Assembly: GCA_949752735.1 (NCBI GenBank)
Contig: OX457043.1
Span: 1,180,867 to 1,244,866 of the forward strand
Source of the DNA: Lumbricus terrestris
Lineage: Eukaryota > Annelida > Clitellata > Crassiclitellata > Lumbricidae
Direction: 5' to 3'
Length of the DNA stretch: 64,000 bases
Made by a program: the position numbers and the translations under genes
In this document: positions 44,715 to 57,800 of the stretch, one piece after another
How the letters are laid out: every line of letters begins with the position of its first letter
Position numbering within the stretch: position 1 is the first letter of the stretch
Notes under the pieces: model-generated
The model's database searches: none
What the model saw: only the letters and a program-made list of their open reading frames with translations
Told to the model about the DNA's origin: nothing

Positions 44715-47700
44715 ATGGAACATGGGAAAACGGAAGAACTTGTAGATGGTCCTGACATACGCGAAAGGTTCTTTGGATCGGCAGGAAACTCTAAGGCCAA
44801 ACAAAGACATCAGTCCATCAGCAAGAAGCCTTCCTTAAAAAGAACATGTAAGGAACAGTCTTGATCGAAATCTTAATAATATTGGCTGTGCGTGATGAAC
44901 AGTGAACACCCGGCAACCACAGGCATATTGTTCTAATTGTTTTCCACAACAAAAACTAATGTGTCTTAGTAAGATCAGTCGTCCTCGAAAGACAAAGTTA
45001 TGAACAATGATATTTTAGTTCTGTGATTAATTTGGCATAAATAGAGAATTGCCAACTGATCCCTGTTTAACGTCCTGCAAATATCTCTTCAGTTCCATGG
45101 CAATGCTGCCATCCATTTTAAACTTTTTTGAAGTTTCTTGATTTTCGTTCTTAAAATATTGTAACTTCTTATTCTTATTCACTTCTGAAGGTCTGAATTT
45201 TACTTCTTAATCTATTCTCGTTGTAACAATAATTTTACTTCATATTCTTATTCACTTCTGAAGGTCTCAATTTTACTTCTTATTCTATTCTCGTTCCAGT
45301 AGCGGCGCTAGGGAGAGGATAGGGGGCTAAACCCCCCTAAAAAGGCGATCCTTTTTTCCCATGTAAAGAAAATATTTGCAGGAATAACCTCCCTTTAGCC
45401 CTCCCAAAAAAACCGCAAAGGTACGCACGAAGTTTCTTGGTTTTCGTTCTTAAAATATTGTAACTTCTTATTCTTATTCACTTCTAAAGCAGGCGAGTAG
45501 GCAAGAAACGACCCCGTCGACGAGAGATCAGTCCCGCGCTGGTTGTTTATGGGCGAAAGCGGCGCCCTCTGGGCATTGCACGGCAATAGCCTGACGCCAC
45601 CTGATCCTCAGTGCATCGCGCGTCTCTGTTTATGTTTCTGCTATTTGTGACAGAGCATTTCCATTACCCTAGGGGCCGTCCATAAAGTACGTCACGCTAT
45701 TTTTGACCCCCCTCCCCCTGTCACAAACTGTCACAAATCTCGGACCCCCCTTAAAGTACGTCACACTTTTGAACAAATTTTTTTAAAACATAACCATTTA
45801 CCTAACCCTCTAAACCCTAGGATACTATCCCTAATCCCTCTGATAGTGACGTGTGTCCCGAAACGCTTTGATAGTGACGGGAAATCAACTTTTATCCCGC
45901 CAGGCCGGGTTTTAGACACGCCTGGCCGGGCCGGGTCGGATTTAGGTACTAAGAACAAAAAAAATATAAAAGAATTTAAAAAAGAAATGTGTGACGTCAC
46001 ACATGGCCTGACCCCTCCCCCTGTCACAAACTGTCACACTTTCTTACACCCCCTCCCCCCTGGAGCGTGACGTACTTTATGGACGGCCCCCTACACCCTC
46101 GCCCATAAATGATATCAACCGCAGCTGTAGGCTATCAATTATAGGCTGCGGCTGTGAAACAATGTGTCTAAGATTATTTTTGTTTTATTCTTGTTGCTCT
46201 ACACCTTCGTCCTTCTTCCTCTTGTCTAGCTCATGATGATCCAGTTCCTGCGGATAGTTATACGTCCTGCAAACTGGATGAACCGGTGAGGTTGCGGATG
46301 GCGGACAAAGGAGCCCTGGCTCAGAAGCCGATGACGGTGATGACGGCGTTACAGATGACGGCCGAGAAATATCCCGACCAGGACTGCTTCGGTCAGACGA
46401 TAATATTTTGTCTCGGACATCTACAGAAGGCAGGCAGGGGTGATAGAAACCCGTAGGGTATAAAGGTAGGGTAGGGGAACAAGATGTAGGTTTGGGGAAA
46501 ATAGAAGCTAGGGAAAGGAGAAGGCTGGGACTAGAGACTTAAGGGAAGTCAGCAGGTTTTTTTAGCGTGCAGTTGTACACAAAATGTGTAGTTGTAGAAG
46601 CACTTTAGTACAGTTAAAACTAGCAAAAAGGTCTTTGTCTTCCGATTGGAAGTAATTTACCATTGATAATTGGAAAGGAAAGAAGGAGCTGTGCAGTTCT
46701 AGAAATTCCTTAAAAACAGCCCTGGAAGACAGCGAAGAGGAGAGGCAGAGAAAAGGCTAAGCAGAGAAGATTGAAGAAAAAAGGATGGATTTGACGGAAG
46801 AGGGATCATAGGGAAGGCAACGAAAATAATAAAAGTGAGAAAGTGGAAGGCGGATAGGTATGTGCGTGCGGACAAAGGACAGCCAAGGAGAAGCAGTGAG
46901 AAAATGTTCTTTTGCGATGGATTGTGCCCAGAATAAGACAGAATTGAAGGCGACTCTAAGAATAATACTAAATTATGATTTTTAATATTTTTAATAATTT
47001 AATTAACTCGATAAGAACTGCTGTGCCTCCTTATCCTTTTGTTCTTCTTCTTTTTTCTATTTCTTCTTTTTCTTATTCGCTTTCTGACTTCCTCTTCTAG
47101 TCCTTGTTCTTTTGCTTTACCCACCTTCTACTCCTATAATCCCTCTTCCTTCTTCATCTTTATTGCGCTTCCTCTGTACTTGTAACCACATCATTTGTGT
47201 TCATTTCTTATGGTGGCTTTCCAGCAGTGAAAGTAAACGGTAAATGGCAGATGACGAAAATGCGAGACGTGCATCATATGGTTCGGACAGCAGCCAAAGG
47301 ATTCCTTCGAGTAAGATTTCACTCATCTAGAAAACTTCTATAGCGCCAGATTCACTTGATCTGTTGCCATTGGCCCACTGCCACTCCAAACAACAAGACT
47401 TTCAAGATATTGTCGTTTCTGTAATAATATGATATTTACATGATGTAACGTTTGACATTGTGCTTTTAATCGGACGTTTTATTGGGTAGGTAATTGAGGC
47501 TATAATTTCATCGCATTTAGGTGAAATTTTATATCTTCACTTCCAAAACACCTACGCCTTGTCCTTTCTAACCTATGCCCACAATGCCTTCGCCTTATCA
47601 ACGAGAATGTTTCATCGAAGAAAGTTTCTATTATTCCCACTTTTTAGCCTAAACCATAAATTCAATCATAGCCTACATCATTTTAATTCATTACAAATTA

Positions 47701-50700
47701 TTCTTGCGTCGCTGATTATGGTTAGGGCTGAACAAGCTTACACTTTTCTAGCGAAGGCTCGTCATTGTAAGATGTAGCCTACTTCGGTTTGATATAATTA
47801 TTGTTCCGATTATTTTACTAACCATAATCTGTGGTGGACATGCTTATCGGCTAGTAACCATTATGATGATCACCTTGATTGGTATTCATGAGGAAAATGA
47901 TTCCATCGCTCATCGTTCAGTGTGTCTGACGACTTGGACGTTGAGCTAACATTTTTGTGGGTCGTGGTGGTGTAGTGGTGGCGTCGGTGCCTTTTAGCCG
48001 AAGGGTTTCAGGTTCGAATCCACCTCAAGACGCCACGTAGGGACCTTGAGCCAGTGTTATTTCTATTAACTGCAACTGTAACTGAAATAGCAGAATTACT
48101 GAAAAATCTTTGCCACTTAACTGTAACTGAAACTGAACAATGTTGAATAACTGAAACTGTAATAGAAACTGAAAAACAATAACTGTATAACTGAAGAATC
48201 AAAAGGAGTTAACTTGAAAATAAAACAAGTGCTTTTTTACTTACTTATTGAACACTGCTCTACTACACGTTAAGTTCTCTATGTTCATTTCACTTCCGGT
48301 TCCTGTCCCTTTCCTATTCCTTTCCTGCTCAGGCTTCGGCGGTAAACTGTTAAACAATCTTCGACTAGAACCATGTTTAAGCCAAGTAGCGGAAGAAAAT
48401 TAGAAAGCGGCGTGTGGGAACATTTTGTTTTTGAAGCGGCAATAGACAAAAGTCGCTGTTGCGTTCGCACTGGTGATAAAAATGACGCAGAAAACCACGA
48501 GGTGGTACGCTACTTAACGGGGAAAATGCGACAAATCTTACTTCTCTGATTTGGAGCAATGCTGTATAAATGTTTGATTACAATTTCATTTAACATTCCT
48601 AGAGATAAAAAAATCTTTCTATGTATTTCAACAAATTTTCATAGAATTACAATTCTCCACAAGTATTAATTTCAATGTATAGAAGACCAATGCGAGTCAT
48701 TCTGGTCATAAGTTGTAACGCAATATGTGTGACTGTGATCAGTGTCTTAGTAGTTGTGACGTTTGAATATACACGTAATAACTGTAACTGAAACTGTAAC
48801 TGAAAAATAAGAAATAACTGTAACTGAAACTGAAAAATCTCATTGCAGTTAACTGTAACTGAAACTGTAACTGAAAAAATAAAAAAATAGATAACTGTAA
48901 CTGAAACTGTAACTGAAAAACCATAACTGAAATAACACTGCCTTGAGCAAGTCCCTCGCTCGCAATTGCTCGGGCGCTTCGTCGTGAAACTCCCATGCAG
49001 TGTCCATGCTGTAGTCGGTAGCGCCTCTGAGTAAAGGGCTTTAAAGGGCGATATAGAAATGGAGAAATAAATAAACAAATAGAATATACTATGATCAAGG
49101 CTGCGTTAATTCTTTTAATTTCTTTATGTTTTTATCCTTTGACTTTTGCGCTACTTTCTTTGGTGTAATAAAAGTTTTCATAATTGACTTGTTAACCTAT
49201 GTTGTTCCAGTTAGGTCTCATGAAATATCACAGCGTTGCAATTCTGGGCGACAATGCCCCAGAATGGGTCGTCAGTTACTTGGCCGCCATATATGCAGGG
49301 TAAGAGAAAGACAAAGTAGCCTAGATGTCTATCGTATTAACTCTTCGTCTAATTCTCCGAAGTAAATCGCCGATTCGTTTTCGGAATAGATCTCAGAGTT
49401 AGTCTCCGACCAATTTCCCAACCATATTTCTGTTAAAATCTCCGGCAATAATCAGACAAAATCTCTGACTAAATCTCTGACGAAATCTCTGAATCGATTT
49501 AATATAATTATGATAACAGGCCTATTCTAGCTAATTTTCTTATTGATTATCCAATTATACGCTTTCAAAAAGCGCATTCATGTTTGGATCTCGAGTTTTG
49601 TCTTGCCAACGATGTCCCCCATCCCAGAAATGGCATTTTACCAGTAAACATTTTGACAAAGTTATAATCGTTTTTAGGTTATGTTTACATCATCGTAGAC
49701 TTTTATACGAACTGTTTTAGTCCACCGAGATATTGTTGATTAATTTATGATTATAATGCCATTATTTACTATGCTAATATGATGCCATCATAAGATCATT
49801 ACAATGTGTAGGTTATAACTATTTTTTTTTACAAATACTTTTGCGCGCTAGTAATGACAGTTTAATAATGATGATAACAATTTTTGCGTGCACGCACTTC
49901 AAGAACAATTTATCATCGTGTAGTCCACCTTGTTCCGAAAGCGAGGATAGGGTCTATAGCCTACGCGGGTGTATAGTGTATTTTTTATCTCACAAAAAGT
50001 AAAGTAAAAAGTTGCTATAAATGAAACAACGAGTAGAAAACAGAAGAAGACTGCGATTTTAGATGGAGAAAATCATGCAATTAGATCATAGGCGTAAAGG
50101 CGATTGTTATTATTTTTCCGGTTCTGCTTGCCCGAAAAACAGACTCGCCCGAAATTAGGGGGCATTTGCCCCCTGGAACCAGCCTCCTACGCCTATGAAT
50201 TAGATCGACTCATGCCACGGTGAACGTTTTTCGGGCGAAATGGACCTACAGCCCGAAAACCGAAAAGCAGAAATTCCGACGGCTTAAAAAATGTCGTCAG
50301 AAATTTTTGTCAAAATGGGTCACCTCAAAATTTATTTGCACAGCCCTAGGCAGGAACATGGTAGAACAATAAGAATTGTCCAATGTGAAAGAAGACTTTA
50401 TTCTGTTAAAAAATGCATGACACTGAAATTAGGTAAAATGCTACTCAAGACTGTTTTTGAAAGATGGGCCACAAAATGTAAGTGACATGTGTTGTAGGGG
50501 AGTGTCGGTCGGCATCAATCAAAATCAAACGGCCGAGGACTGCAAGTGGAGGATCATCTTGGTCCATTGCCAAATCATCGTTGTCGACACAGCTGAAGAC
50601 CTAGCCAAGGTTCTTCACTTCCGATCCAGCCTTCCAGACCTCCTGGCAATCGTCCATTATGGAACGGAGGGATTTAAGAAGATGGGAGGAGTATATACTG

Positions 50701-51479
50701 TAAGACATCGGTGATCAGTTGCATTTGCGGTTATAGCAAATTGCAGACAGCAAACTGCAATTGTATAATCGACTTATGCATCTCTGAAGACTCTGATGTT
50801 AATTTCCGAAGTACTCTTTACTAGACTGACACTGTTGTTAATGCACCCTGTCATAGGTGCTTATGGTGATGACATGCAGTTCCGCTGTCATTATATTGTT
50901 GCTGTTTCTAATAATATTATTATATTGTCATTATTATTATTTTTATTTTATATTTTATTATTATTGTATTATTATTTTATTATTAATACAAGTGTTATTG
51001 TTATTATTACAATTACTTTATTATTTTTAGTATAAATAATTTGGATAATAGTATAAGTATTAGCATTATTATAATTCATTCCAAGAGGAATTATTATGTT
51101 CATCACTGTTGCTTTCTTAATTAAGTTCTAGTTAAGTTATACGTATCTTATGAAATCATTCATGATTATTAATTGGAAAGAGGGGTCAGGATAGTATAAG
51201 TTACTAGCTTTTACTGGCTCCTAATTGCATTTGTACTGTACTTAGTCATTCGTGATTGTGTAACCAGAGTTGAAGTGCAATAAACCGATTTCAATTTCAT
51301 AGCAACAGCAATTATAGTTGTAGTAAAAACAGTGGTAAGCTTATTAGCTGCACTCGTCATAGTAGTAGCTGTGGTTGTGGTAGCTGTTCTAGTAGAGGTA
51401 GAAATTGCAGCAGTGTTAATATTAGCTGTTGAGATAGAAGTAGTGGTGGTGGACTGGTGGTGGTAGTAATAGCAGTATT

Positions 51480-51540
<61 letters not shown>

Positions 51541-52323
51541 GTAGCAGTAGTAGTAGTCGTTGTTGTTTTTGTTGTTGTTGTTCCTGTTGTGGTAGTAGTG
51601 ACAGTAGTTGTTGTAGTAGTATCAGTAATAGTAGTATAATTAATAGGTCTAGTTGTAGTAGTAGTAGCTGTTGCTGTTGTCGTCGTCGTGCTTGCTATAG
51701 TTTGGTTCTAGTAGCCTATTGGTAGAAGTAGCATGAGCAAGGGTAATAACATGATCGAATGAATGAATGAATAAATTGTCAAACGTGTATGCGATTGTTT
51801 CTTTTGGTTCTTGTAGTGGAAAGAACTTCTCGAGATGGGAATGAGTGAGTCTGAGGATAGTTTGAAGGAGAGCATCCTGTCACAGGCGCCCAACTACTGC
51901 TGCTCTGTTGCTTTCACGGTAAGAATCAACAGAACGTACCAGTATGTATGTATGTATGTATGTATGTATGTATGTATGTATGTATGTATGTATGTATGTA
52001 TGTATGTATGTATGTATGTATGTATGTATGTATGTATGTATGTATGTATGTATGTATGTATGTATGTATGTATGTATGTATGTATGCATGTATGCATGTA
52101 TGTATGTATGTATGTATGCATGATTAGGCCTCTGATTAGGTTGTACTGTGAGAGGCGCTTTATAAATCCCAAAATAGAATAGAATAGAATGTATGCATGT
52201 ATGTATGTATGTTTGTATGTATGCATGTATGTATTTATGTATGTTTGTATGTATGTATGTATGTATGTATGTATGTATGTATGTATGTATGTATGTATGT
52301 ATGTATGTATGTATGTATGTATG

Positions 52324-52354
<31 letters not shown>

Positions 52355-53392
52355 GTATGCATGCGTGCATGCATGCATGCATGTGTGCATGTGTGCATGA
52401 ATGTAAGTAAGTGTGTATGAATGTATATATGTTAGCATGTTAGCGTGACGAGATCTTACTTTGTATACTTTTGGCTTAATAAAGTTATAGTTCTGGTTCT
52501 GGTTATGCTTTCAGGCTTCTGAATAGGCTCTGCAAAATAATTATTGTGCAGGTACATATGAATGTATGCATGTTTGTAGGCATGCATGTTTTTACGCAAA
52601 CTTTGTGTGCGTGCATTCACGTGCAGCGCCTTTCGGATAGCTTACAAAGCTGTTTTGACATTTTTACGACATGACCCAGTTAGACTGTTGCACTATGATG
52701 AACCGACCTGGTTTTAGGGGTATCTGTTTCTATTGAACTGTTCTTTATTGGTTCGTTGCTTGGCAACAGATTGGAAGCCATGGTCCGCCAAAGCCTGTCA
52801 TGCTGTCCCACGATAACGTAAGGAATACGACCATAATCAAAATCATCAGCATTCTAATCATCAGCATTCTAATCATCAGCATTCTAATCATCAGCATTGT
52901 AGTCAGCATTGTAATCATCAGCATTCTAATCATCAGCATTCTAATCATCAGCATTGTAATCAGCATTGTAATCATCAGCATTCTAATCATCAGCATTCTA
53001 ATCATCAACATTTTACTAATCAGCATTCTAATCATCAGCATTCTAATCTACATCATTCGAGCTGATGAGTCAACGTCAATTTAGTAATCGTCGGCATGAT
53101 CATTGATCATAATCAACGTCGTCGTCATCATTATTATTATCATCGTTATCACCATCTTCAGGTCATCATTGTTACGACATCGTCATAATCATCATCAGGT
53201 TTCCATAGGTTACCATCATCATCATCATCTTCATCATCATCATCGTCATCATCGTCGTCATCTTCAGCGTCATAATCATCATCATCTTCATCATCATCAT
53301 CGTCATCATCGTCGTCATCTTCAGCGTCATCATCATCATCATCATCTTCATCATCATCATCTTCATCATCATCATCGTCGTCATCTTCAGCG

Positions 53393-53436
<44 letters not shown>

Positions 53437-54782
53437 GTCTTCATCATCATCATCATCACCATCATCATATCCATCATCATAATTACAGCTCATATGGACG
53501 GGGAGGATATTCGGCAAATACCTGAGCATGAGCAGCTTCGGTGGCGTGCATCTCAGCTTTGTACCCTTCGGTCAGCCGACAGCAGCCATACTGGACATCA
53601 TCATACCCCTCATATACGCCACCACCATCTACTTCGCCCCGTGGAAGCTTATCAAGGTTAGCGCTAGACAATGAATTTTCTAAGACAAAGGAACTCAGGA
53701 AAACCGGCGCTTTAGAAGTCAGCCATGACTGGATATTAAATGTTTTATACGGAGGACAAATAGTTGGAATCTTGTGACTAAAACTGGGGTCAGAGTACGG
53801 CTTTGAGATTCTTACTACGAGACAGTTGTTGCTGCGTGGGATCGTCGCGTTTCGGACAGTTCTGGTCTTTGGGGGGGAAGGGGGGCGGGAGGGGGGGGGG
53901 GGTAATGTCAAATGCAATTGCATTGTGTTAACTAATTCCTTTCAAGGCTTGCATGAACCAGTGTTTTTGTGGGTATAATGGAGCTTGTTGCCAGTTTGAA
54001 AACTGCAGTGATTCCCAAAGTTCACGAGCGGTTGTTCATTTGTTCAATCCAATGTTCTTAATCCGCTGAGCAAGACACAATATTTTAATATGACGACTTG
54101 TAAATTAAAAATATGATTACACATCTAAACAGGATCATTAATAATTAACAGGTAGCATTATTCTAGAGCTCATACGATTTAATTGCAAAGATACTGTTAT
54201 AAAATGTCTGGCCAATGAGATTTTCCGGTGATTTATAGGAAGAGACCGAGTATGTAGATGTGTGGACGGACGGACGGACGGAGGGATAATATTTAACCTT
54301 TCGATTGCTAGTTGGGAATATTCAACCTTGACTACTTAACTATGCAGAATCTATTCAGTGCTTTCCGATACATGTGCGTATAATTCTAATTCTGGAGAAA
54401 GATATCGAGATTAATGAACTCTAGTGCCTAACAATGGATAATTCAGTAATAATATTCAACTTCAGTCTTTGTCTCTCTGAGAATAAATTTACAGGACTCC
54501 TGTTGACGCCAAAGAAATCTCAATTGGGCCACTACCTTTTTATTAAACCAAAAATTAGGTTTCATTTTTTAATTCTTTCCTTGAAGTCAGAAATTAACGA
54601 CAACGAGGTTCACGAAAAGTTGAAATTTTCTCCTGAATTCGTTATTTTTTATCGAACTTAATTCGGATAATTATAATAATTTAATAATTAATATCATAAT
54701 ATCATAGCATTATTACACTTTTGTATGTCATTAGCGCACCTTCAAGCAGTCTGTCTTGTCTGTCTGTGTAATCATCTGTATT

Positions 54783-54829
<47 letters not shown>

Positions 54830-57800
54830 GCTTGACCTGACCTGTGTGTTTACCGTTGCCAGAAAAACCTGTTTGACGTTATGCGAGAAGTTCGTCCAAC
54901 GTTCTTTTTTGCCGTTCCATTCTTTTTCGAGAAAATCGCGGCCGGTCTTCAGATGAGTTTCGATGAGGGATCGCTGAAAAGATACATTGCCAAGAGAGCA
55001 ATGAAGGTCGGATGGAGGGCGTATCTGAACGATAAAGACGGGTAGATAACACTTTCTTTCTTTCTACTGCATGTAGGCTCATTTGCATATGTGTATGTGT
55101 GTGTGTGTGTGCTCGTGTGTGTGTGGGGGGTGTATGTTTGTACGTGTGTGTGTGTGTGTGTGTGTGTGTTTGTGTGTGTGTGTTTGTGTGTGCTTTATTT
55201 AATCCAATTTACCGATTTATTAAACGCCTCGTGCAGTGCCATCCAATCAGAGTCGATCCCTGAGCGAAATAGAATCCTCTAGAGAAAAGAAAAGCCTTTG
55301 GACAACGGCAGAAACAAAATCAGAGAAGATTTGATCACGATTTATAATTACATGAAGGTTGAAGAATTGACATTTACCCCATGTCTCAAGAAAATTTTGA
55401 CACAGTTATAATAGTTCTAGCTGCTGTTAACAGCATTGCATTAAATGAACGGTTCGTAATCGTAATCGTAATCTCCTAATTTCTAAAGCGCCACTGGAAA
55501 GCCAAGCGCGGGGCACCGGCTTATTCACGAGCGCTGCGTTGAGTTAGAAGGGTTGTCCGTGAGAGTAGGCCGTGGTGGTCTGGGTCGAGTTACCATAGGA
55601 TCAGGATCAGATGCGTTGAGTCAAAAGGGTTGTCCGTAAGAGTAGTCCATGGTGGTCCGGGTCGAGGTACCGTAGGATCAGAGGGGTGGAACAGCTACTA
55701 AGGTGGGTGTCGTTATAGTATTGACTATCTTGATATTATTTACTCTTAGATGATTTCAGTGTTATTATTTACTATTGTAATAATAATAATTATGATATCA
55801 TATCTGAATGTGTATAACTTACTGTAGCCTATCGGCAGGGTGAGAATTGCCGGGGATTGGGGGTTTCAACCCCCCCAGTCTTTCTTAGTGCCCCATAGTA
55901 AAATCTGTTTTTCACACCCCAATTCCAAGTTTATCATAGGCCAACCCCCCCAGTTATTTTTCCACAATTCTTACACTGCCTATCGGCCCATATTTGTACA
56001 AATTCTAGTTTATGTCCGATTTAATAAACAGGGATAACATCCGCAGAATATTTCACAAAATGATAATAGCTTTCAGTTGCTGTTCACATCATTGTATTAC
56101 ATGAACTGTTATGACATACCGTGATGTTATTTACTATATCCAATATGGTTCTATCACAATATTACAATGAGTAGGCTATATTTTATATCATATTGAACGA
56201 GAAGCAGAATAGAAGCAAGGTTCCACGCAGTCACTGCAGGATTCGATGCAAGAAGAATATTGCGTCGAGGAGTTGTAAAGATTTGAGTGGTTACGATTGT
56301 TCTCAGACAAAGCTTCAATGCTTTGGAGCGTCCTGCAGTTGTGGCTGTAGTCTATCAATCTGTCTTTCTGCTTGTCTGTCTGGCTGCGCGCATGTCTTTC
56401 TCCCGGCCCGTCGGTGTCTTTTGGTAAATCTGTCTGCCATCTATTTGTTTGTTCTTCTTGTAGAAAACCTCGTCCCTTCGGCTGGTGGTTGGCCAATCAA
56501 CTGGTCTTCAAGAAAGTCCATCGCCGTCTTGGCTTCGACCGGTGCCTTGAGGTCTTCTCCGCAAAGAGTTACCTACTCGACCGAACGATCGAGTTCTTCA
56601 TAAGTCTCGGCATGACCGTTCTCAACGCCTATGGATCGTGTGAATTGTCTGGTCGGTTGATGGCTCATGTTGACATTCCAACCGTTAGTTTTATTCTTAA
56701 CTGTGGTTCCGAGCAGGCCAACAAAATAGTTCGTTGGAGATCACAGAACCGCATTATTTCTAGAGCCCACTTGCCCTAATAGGCTATTGCCTTAATAGGT
56801 CTAAAATAAGAGGTCCACATGCGTAGCTCTTTGGTTTCTAACTTGACTCTTCTATTGACAAGTTCAATCTTGATCGGATATTCTGGTCGCCGTTCAGTAG
56901 ATCAATAGGAGAATCTGTTTAGGCTACTGTAATTGACTAAGCATTAAGACATTGTCTTTATTTTAGTAGCAGTTTATTGCAACTGCTTTGCTGCATTATG
57001 ATAACGACGACTACGACGTTCGCAACGACGATTATGATGACGACGACGATGATAATGGCAATTAAGATGAATAAAATGATGACGACGTGCTTATTGTCTG
57101 ATGCATAGGTCCTCATTCTATTTCTCTTTTGGAGAGAAATCGTTTTGGATCTTGTGGAGTCGAGATGGACGGATGTCACACGATATTCGTCCCAATCGGT
57201 CAGACCATCTATAACGAGGCAAGCACATGATTCACGACAATTAAATAAAATTAAGTGATAAGCGATATAATCTACGAAACTAATCTAAGTTGACTTCACA
57301 CCATCTCTTCCAATATCTTGTAATCTAATTTTATTTTATTTAACAAAATAATTACTTTTTTATCGAATTCAGCATTGCAACATCAATTCTTGTCCAACCT
57401 TACATGTCTGTAGTTTAATCTTTTTAATCTAATCTGATGCCATGATATAAAAAGACGTTCTTGAAGTATTTATATTCTACTGTATTTTAACACAAATCAA
57501 TATCATCTCACATAGCCTAACTTTATCTGTACTGAAATAATTTAGATTTCTTTAGATTTTTATTTAGTCGAATCTATTCATATTAGATTCGACTCAATTA
57601 AAATCGAAAAAGATTAATTTAATATAATAATAATAATATAATAGGCTATGATAATTTTACGGAAGAAATCTTTTTGTAAATCATGGAATAATTATGTAAA
57701 CTCTTTACTATGCTAAAAAGACTATTTTTGCTGGTTATTAGCGCTGCAATTCGAGCTAAGAACTGGTCTGCATTTAACTGTATTTTAACAGGTGGGATAG

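Noticed and set aside
48008..49098. Gln/Phe/Leu-rich minus-strand frames
   Set aside because: They are translations of the subterminal repeats of the hAT element.
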